The notes under the pieces: generated by a model | Seen by the model: only the letters and a program-made list of their open reading frames with translations | What the model was told of the DNA's origin: nothing | The model's database searches: none | In this document: positions 28,657 to 32,509 of the stretch, piece after piece | How the letters are laid out: each line of letters opens with the position of its first letter | How positions within the stretch are numbered: the first letter of the stretch is position 1 | Translations under genes and position numbers: made by a program | Assembly: GCA_017745015.1 (NCBI GenBank) | Contig: JAGIAF010000004.1 | Coordinates: 1-32,509, forward strand | Source: Bdellovibrio sp. | Lineage (GTDB): Bacteria; Bdellovibrionota; Bdellovibrionia; Bdellovibrionales; Bdellovibrionaceae | Direction: 5' to 3' | Length of the DNA: 32,509 bases

Positions 28657-29739
28657 GTGAGAATCGCAGATAAAATGGCCTTCAATCAGGTAAATCAGAA
28701 TCTGGGCAAGAACCGCTCAGACATGTCTGATTTGCAGAATCAGGCGGCGACTCAAAAACGTATCAACAAACCTTCCGATGATCCTTTGGCATCGGCGCGT
28801 GTTCTTGCGGCTCGTACTGAAGAGCACGGAAACGCTCAATTTATTAAAAACATCAATACAGCGAAATCATTCCTGGAGTTCTCAGACCAATCTTTGGGTG
28901 AACTTTCAGATATCTTGGTTCGCGCAAAAGAACTTGCGATCAGTCAATCCAATGATGCCAGCGGGAACTCTGAAACTCGTATGGTGACAGCGGCAGAGGT
29001 TGAGCAGATCTACAATCAGGCTGTTCAAATCGGTAACCGCAAGTTGGGTGAACGCTATGTGTTCGCCGGTTTCAAAACGCAAACGGCTCCTTTCGATCAC
29101 AGTGGTGAATACTTCGGTGATGACGGGGATATGAAAGTTCAGACTCAGAAGGATTCTTTCGTGGCGATGAATATCGCCGGAAACAAAGTCTTCTTGGGTC
29201 GTGGCTTGGATGGCGATGGTATCGTTCGTCCTAACTACGACACGCCAACGAATGTTGAGTCTTTGAAGCAGTTCCAGGGCGATGAGATCCAGCGCCAGCA
29301 GCAGAATCGGGACGTGGAGCAGAATTTCCTGCCGACACGTGGTCCCGCGTCAGAGCGTCGTCAAGGTGGCGCGGATAAAAGAGATCCGGTCACGGGTGGT
29401 GCGGGTGTTAATCTTTTCTCGACGCTGAGAGGCTTAGAAGTCGCTCTGCGCGCCAATGACAAAGAAGCCGTACAAGAAACTTTGGACACACTCGATCAGG
29501 CGATTTCCCAAGTAGTTTTAGCCCGTTCCGAGGTTGGGTCCAGAATTATGGCTGTGAATAACACGTCTGATTCTCTCCAAAAAGCGATCGTTGATAACAA
29601 AACGACGGCTTCGCAATTGGAAGATGCGGATGCATTTCAGGTCATTTCAGATATCAATAAGACCGATTCCACTCTAAAAGCGACGCTCGAAACGTCGGGC
29701 AAGCTTATTCAGCCAAGCCTTCTTGACTTTCTAAGATAA
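28657..29739 (+). CDS. flgL: Flagellar hook-associated protein 3 (FlgL)
   Basis: A 360-residue junction protein connecting FlgK to the flagellin filament. The GTG start at 28657 is preceded by AAAGGG; no ATG lies near it before codon 7. N-terminal motif MAFNQVNQNLGKNRSDMSDLQNQAATQKRINKPSDDPLASARVLAARTEEH and C-terminal EVGSRIMAVNNTSDSLQKAIVDNKTTASQLEDADAFQVISDINKTDSTLKATLETSGKLIQPSLLDFL are the flagellin-like terminal helices. The variable centre contains an Arg/Gln-rich charged stretch (DEIQRQQQNRDVEQNFLPTRGPASERRQGG, residues 209-238) that is unusual and probably a surface loop. Confidence 0.96.
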   Translation: MRIADKMAFNQVNQNLGKNRSDMSDLQNQAATQKRINKPSDDPLASARVLAARTEEHGNAQFIKNINTAKSFLEFSDQSLGELSDILVRAKELAISQSNDASGNSETRMVTAAEVEQIYNQAVQIGNRKLGERYVFAGFKTQTAPFDHSGEYFGDDGDMKVQTQKDSFVAMNIAGNKVFLGRGLDGDGIVRPNYDTPTNVESLKQFQGDEIQRQQQNRDVEQNFLPTRGPASERRQGGADKRDPVTGGAGVNLFSTLRGLEVALRANDKEAVQETLDTLDQAISQVVLARSEVGSRIMAVNNTSDSLQKAIVDNKTTASQLEDADAFQVISDINKTDSTLKATLETSGKLIQPSLLDFLR

Positions 29740-29749
29740 AAATAATACC

Positions 29750-29776
29750 TACAGTTCCGCCAAATTTTACCGATAA
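29750..29776 (+). promoter_or_regulatory. Sigma-28 (FliA)-type promoter of csrA
   Basis: TACAGTTC (29750-29757), eleven bases, ACCGATAA (29769-29776): six of eight and seven of eight matches to TAAAGTTT-N11-GCCGATAA. The predicted start near 29783 would leave a leader of about 17 nt containing the AAAAGGAG ribosome site. It lies just after the flgL stop. Confidence 0.65.
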
Positions 29777-29799
29777 CGACTGCAGCAAAAGGAGTTGTC

Positions 29800-30027
29800 A
29801 TGCTGGTTCTCACACGGAAGTTGGGTGAAAGCATCGCTATCGATGATCATATTAAGATCAGAGTAGTTCAAATTAAGGGAAAACAGGTTCGTCTAGGAAT
29901 CGAAGCCCCTAAAGATACTAAGATTCACCGCGAAGAAGTATACGTAGCCATTCAAGAACAAAACGTTCAATCGGCTGACGTTTCGGCTGACAAGACTCGT
30001 TCCGTTGCTAAGCTATTAAAGCCTTAA
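29800..30027 (+). CDS. csrA: Carbon storage regulator CsrA
   Basis: A 75-residue homodimeric RNA-binding regulator that blocks translation by covering GGA motifs at ribosome sites. The family core MLVLTRKLGESIAIDDHIKIRVVQIKGKQVRLGIEAPKDTKIHREEVY is intact: the L4-T-R RNA-binding N-terminus and the R44 equivalent in HREEVY. A 24-residue tail is Ser/Ala/Lys-rich. Ribosome site AAAAGGAG lies six nt upstream, and a sigma-28-type promoter lies 24 nt upstream. The csrA-fliW pairing, here split by 337 bp, marks the FliW-controlled branch of CsrA regulation. Confidence 0.98.
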   Translation: MLVLTRKLGESIAIDDHIKIRVVQIKGKQVRLGIEAPKDTKIHREEVYVAIQEQNVQSADVSADKTRSVAKLLKP

Positions 30028-30364
30028 CAGCCTCTAGGTGGGATGTGCCGCTAAGCAGGCACTTCCCGCGTTGGTCGGGGTGTTTCGGGCTCCTGCCCTC
30101 AACCCTTCGGGCTTCGCAACAAAATAGCATCCTGCTATTTTGTTCAGCGTACAGGCGTACGCCTCCTTCTCCCGCCTTGGAATTGCCTCCTTATCGACAC
30201 ATCCTTTATGCGAAGCGGTTTTCACGCGTCTGTAGTGCGTCATATCTGCTTAATTTTATTGAGTCTCCCTAGATTTAGGTCCAGATTTATATATGAACTT
30301 ACCCGTATAGCGCCTTGGTGTGTCTAAAATTAGTGTAAGTCCTGCTTTTTTTTGAGGGGGAGCA
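30028..30364. ncRNA. Hairpin-dense csrA-fliW interval, candidate regulatory RNA (possibly minus strand)
   Basis: No credible protein gene. Successive stems: GTGCC...GGCAC (30045-30062), GGGC-TCCT-GCCC (30087-30098), CCC-TTC-GGG (30103-30111), a perfect 12-bp stem with TCC loop (30118-30144) and GCGTAC-AGGC-GTACGC (30147-30162). Read on the minus strand, the loops of the second and fourth are AGGA and GGA, the CsrA motif. Further minus-strand GGA motifs are spread over 30160-30210. This is the architecture of CsrB/RsmZ-type sponge RNAs, but a dispersed repeat or simple terminators are possible. The last 120 bp contain the fliW leader. Confidence 0.4.
30118..30144 (+). terminator. Perfect 12-bp stem after csrA, possible terminator
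   Basis: AACAAAATAGCA-TCC-TGCTATTTTGTT. The stem is A/T-rich at its base, and the TTTTGTT end could act as a weak U tract on either strand. It may end csrA transcription, but could equally be part of a regulatory RNA. Confidence 0.4.
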
Positions 30365-30892
30365 ATGATCATTTCAACATCGAGATTCGGCCAAGTTGAG
30401 CTGAAGCAAGAAGATGTTCTGACTTTTCCAGAAGGCCTTTTGGGCTTTGCGGATTTGAGAAAGTTCGTTCTTCTCGATGACCCATCTGATGAGATCTTCG
30501 CATGGTTGCAAAGCTGTGAAGCCGCGCAAATCGCGTTCCCTGTTCTTGAGCCAGAATTATTTTCTGCGACTTACAAAGCGAACCTGACTAAAGGTGACAT
30601 GGAAGCTTTGAAACTGACTTCTCAAGACAAAGCTCGTTACTTCTCTATCGTGACTATTCCAGATGATCCGACGCAAATGACTGCGAACTTGAAAGCTCCG
30701 ATTGTTATTAACGTTGCGGAGAAAACCGCTCGTCAGTGCGTTTTGCAAGACAACAACTTGGCAATTCGCGAACCGATCTTCACCAAGCTTCAACAACGTG
30801 TTGTGCAAAACCCAGCAGTGGCGATCAAAAATCAATCCACTGGTATCGACGTTGCGACGAAGTTGCACGTTGTCCGTGACGCTGAACTGTAA
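30365..30892 (+). CDS. fliW: Flagellar assembly factor FliW
   Basis: A 175-residue cytoplasmic protein that binds flagellin and, when free, binds CsrA to relieve translational repression. Family motifs: STSRFGQVELKQEDVLTFPEGLLGFADLRKFVLL at the N-terminus, with the signature FPEGLLGF; FSIVTIPDDPTQMTANLKAPIVINVAEKTARQCVLQD. Length is slightly above the usual 130-150 because of a C-terminal extension after residue 150 (AVAIKNQSTGIDVATKLHVV). Very strong ribosome site GAGGGGGAG, itself GGA-bearing and thus a possible CsrA site. An intrinsic terminator follows 26 nt after the stop, ending the flagellar block. Confidence 0.96.
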   Translation: MIISTSRFGQVELKQEDVLTFPEGLLGFADLRKFVLLDDPSDEIFAWLQSCEAAQIAFPVLEPELFSATYKANLTKGDMEALKLTSQDKARYFSIVTIPDDPTQMTANLKAPIVINVAEKTARQCVLQDNNLAIREPIFTKLQQRVVQNPAVAIKNQSTGIDVATKLHVVRDAEL

Positions 30893-30916
30893 TCATTAAG
30901 AACAAAAGATTTTTAT

Positions 30917-30949
30917 TAGGCTTCGGTCCAAGACCGAGGCCTTTTTTAT
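30917..30949 (+). terminator. Intrinsic terminator of fliW
   Basis: GGCTTCGGTC-CAA-GACCGAGGCC stem (one G-T pair) followed by six T. Confidence 0.94.
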
Positions 30950-31005
30950 TTTTGGGGATTTTTAAAAAGACTTTTCTCTCATTCGAACCATGGTAGGCTA
31001 TTTCC

Positions 31006-31953
31006 ATGAAAAGATGTGGGCTTACACTGTTGATTTGCAGTTCTTTGCAGCTTCTGATTGTGCCGGCGATTGCTGCGGCACCGGTGCCACATGTTTCTGT
31101 TTTTAGCGAAGTGCAAACTTGGGGCTCTGTTTTAAGTGTTGTTACGGCGGCAACTGGCAGCGACAAGTTTGAAAAAGGTGCTCGCGATATTTTCAAGAAA
31201 TTCAAAACAGATCTGAATCAACCCTTCGTAAAAGTGGATTCCGATGGGAGCAAGGTGCACTTGGATGGTGTCGAGCAGCCGTTGATCTTGGGCGCAACAC
31301 CCTATGAGTTCACCTATCAAGGTGTGAACTTCATTTACAATCCAAAGCGCAGCGTGAAGCACAACTTTGAAGAGATGGTAAAAAACTGGGGCGGGGGAGT
31401 TGAATCCCGTGGTCTTGCAAATGTCGCTGAAGACTCTGTATTTCCAAAACTTTTCACTTACGTTGGGATGTCCGCTGCTTTAGCTGATTCAGGTGTTCCA
31501 GTGGGTGGCTATTTTGGATTCAAATGGTTCAAAGCATCTCCTGAGCCCATCAAACTGGAATGTTTGCCAGGCAAGATCAGTCAAATCAAAGGCAAAGATC
31601 GTCTTGTGATCGAGACATTGCCTACGGGCCAACAGGTTTTCTTTAGTGAAGAAGGCGGGCAAAAAGGCATTCAAGGTGAACTTGAAAAGATCACTTTGCG
31701 TGGTAAAGAAAGTTACGCCATCACCAATGGTAACGAAACTGTGAATGAACTTCGCATTGCCGATGCGATGGAGTTGAATAAGAAACTCATGGCAATGAAA
31801 ACGATGTGTGCAAATCCGGAAGAAGTTGAGCAATTCAACTCGTCTTCACGTCGCATTCAAGAAGCGATCAACTCTGGGAAAATCAAAGTAGCTGCGGACC
31901 ATCACGCAGCCCCTTCAGTAAAAGATCCCGACTCTGTTAGCGGTGTTCGCTAG
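31006..31953 (+). CDS. Secreted protein of unknown function
   Basis: A 315-residue exported protein with signal peptide MKRCGLTLLICSSLQLLIVPAIAA (cleavage before APVPH). The mature chain has an N-terminal helical part, a Gly-rich centre (NWGGGVESRG; GVPVGGYFGFKWF, possibly membrane-associated) and a beta-rich domain at about 180-245 (GKISQIKGKDRLVIETLPTGQQVFFSEEGG; GELEKITLRGKESYAITNGNET). It ends in a charged helical and disordered tail. Two cysteines (LECLPG, TMCANP) might pair. No family recognised. The ribosome site is poor (AGG 12 nt upstream). It is separated from the flagellar genes by a terminator, so probably independent. Confidence 0.78.
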   Translation: MKRCGLTLLICSSLQLLIVPAIAAAPVPHVSVFSEVQTWGSVLSVVTAATGSDKFEKGARDIFKKFKTDLNQPFVKVDSDGSKVHLDGVEQPLILGATPYEFTYQGVNFIYNPKRSVKHNFEEMVKNWGGGVESRGLANVAEDSVFPKLFTYVGMSAALADSGVPVGGYFGFKWFKASPEPIKLECLPGKISQIKGKDRLVIETLPTGQQVFFSEEGGQKGIQGELEKITLRGKESYAITNGNETVNELRIADAMELNKKLMAMKTMCANPEEVEQFNSSSRRIQEAINSGKIKVAADHHAAPSVKDPDSVSGVR

Positions 31954-32035
31954 TACGGACCTCCATTAGTAAATTCGTGATTTTAATCTCGATGCGGTTT
32001 AGTGTGAAAACGCAAACTCTATCGGAGATTAAGTA

Positions 32036-32509
32036 ATGAAGTTTTTGTTAGCAGCAAGTTTGGTTCTGGCAGGTTCTTCCGCAATGGCGGCCAGGGATTT
32101 GACTCAGAGCTCTCCTTCTTTGAAGTGGCATTCAATTTCTAACGATGCCGTTCGAGTGATTTATCCTGAGCAAATGAAACCCGAGTCGATTTATATCGCC
32201 AACTTGGTGGAGCACTACTCTCATGTGGTGGGCCAAACTTACGGCATTCAAAAACCATTGCAGTTTGATTTGATCTTGCGTCCGGAAGTTGCAGAACCCA
32301 ATGGTTATGTGACTTTGGGACCTCGTCGCAGTGAGTGGTTCTCGTCCTCGACGTTTTTTCCATTGGTGGGTGGCACTGAATGGTATCAAACACTTTCTAT
32401 TCACGAATATCGTCACGTGAATCAATATGACTTCTATAATCGCAAAGCTGCTGAAGTTCTGTATTGGATCATGGGGGATATGGGGCGACAGGTCGCGATC
32501 TTCTTAGCG
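32036..32509 (+). CDS. Exported HExxH metallopeptidase-like protein, N-terminal part (truncated by window)
   Basis: The frame is open from the ATG at 32036 to the window end, giving the first 158 residues. Signal peptide MKFLLAASLVLAGSSAMAA is followed by RDLTQSSPSLKWHSISNDAVRV. At about residues 126-135, LSIHEYRHVNQYDF contains HEYRH, a zinc-binding HExxH motif; the downstream third ligand would be beyond the window. The style (exported, HEYRHVNQ early, WHSISNDAVRVIYPE start) resembles large peptidase MA-family proteins that continue into TolB-like beta-propeller repeats, but that half is not visible. CGGAGA lies eight nt before the ATG. The family is only tentatively placed; the motif and signal peptide are plain. 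Confidence 0.8.
   Translation, partial: MKFLLAASLVLAGSSAMAARDLTQSSPSLKWHSISNDAVRVIYPEQMKPESIYIANLVEHYSHVVGQTYGIQKPLQFDLILRPEVAEPNGYVTLGPRRSEWFSSSTFFPLVGGTEWYQTLSIHEYRHVNQYDFYNRKAAEVLYWIMGDMGRQVAIFLA

Noticed and set aside
30034-30243. 69-codon minus-strand ORF in the csrA-fliW gap
   Set aside because: It follows from the hairpin-rich DNA, has no ribosome site, and its Ala/Gly/Arg-rich translation looks like read-through of structured non-coding sequence.

Overview
The window reads as a chromosome segment from a predatory deltaproteobacterium-like organism, most likely Bdellovibrio or a close relative (Bdellovibrionota). This is inferred from a TIGR02147-type regulator, an abundance of small secreted Cys-rich or low-complexity proteins, and a flagellar cluster ordered flgF-G-A-H-I-(x)-J-M-N-K-L-csrA-fliW. 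I could not run a database search, so the taxon is an inference. No rRNA, tRNA, CRISPR array or intact insertion sequence was recognised.

Left part (1-5343): the 3' end of an AMP-forming acyl-CoA ligase converges on a TIGR02147-like regulator. Then come a small secreted protein with a terminator, a KH-domain RNA-binding protein, a gene-free 285-bp tract full of inverted repeats, and a housekeeping run pgpA - cinA C-domain - recA closed by a strong terminator. Middle part (5404-20058): mostly exported proteins of unknown function, including an exported nucleotidyltransferase-fold protein, a basic Lys-rich protein, an outer-membrane barrel, a lipoprotein, a membrane-anchored partner plus HExxH metallopeptidase pair, a six-Cys protein, a glutathione peroxidase, and two tandem Cys/Gly-rich paralogs. 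This part ends with aspartokinase and an MltD-like transglycosylase on the minus strand.

Right part (20215-30892): a flagellar block. A near-consensus sigma-54 promoter drives flgF, flgG, flgA, flgH and flgI (rod, P ring, L ring). A problematic ORF and a FlgJ-type protein with a degenerate LytM domain follow, then flgM (anti-sigma-28), flgN (chaperone), flgK and flgL (hook-filament junction), csrA and fliW. CsrA and FliW normally form a partner switch controlling translation of flagellar genes. Consistent with that, the leaders of flgN and flgK each hold a hairpin presenting AGGATG in its loop upstream of a GGAGG/AGGAG ribosome site. The window ends with a secreted protein and the start of a second HExxH protein.

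The main unexplained signals are these. (1) CCGATAA, the sigma-28 (FliA) -10 core, lies exactly 7-8 nt before the start codon of four unrelated or paralogous hypothetical genes, which would make their mRNAs leaderless. The same core precedes csrA at a normal leader distance. (2) A hairpin-rich csrA-fliW interval has a reverse strand that displays GGA in loops, like a CsrA-sponge RNA. (3) A perfect 33-bp inverted repeat lies inside an ORF that is joined to flgI and flgJ by 4-nt overlaps. (4) Stem-loops run up to the start of pgpA, which has no Shine-Dalgarno sequence.
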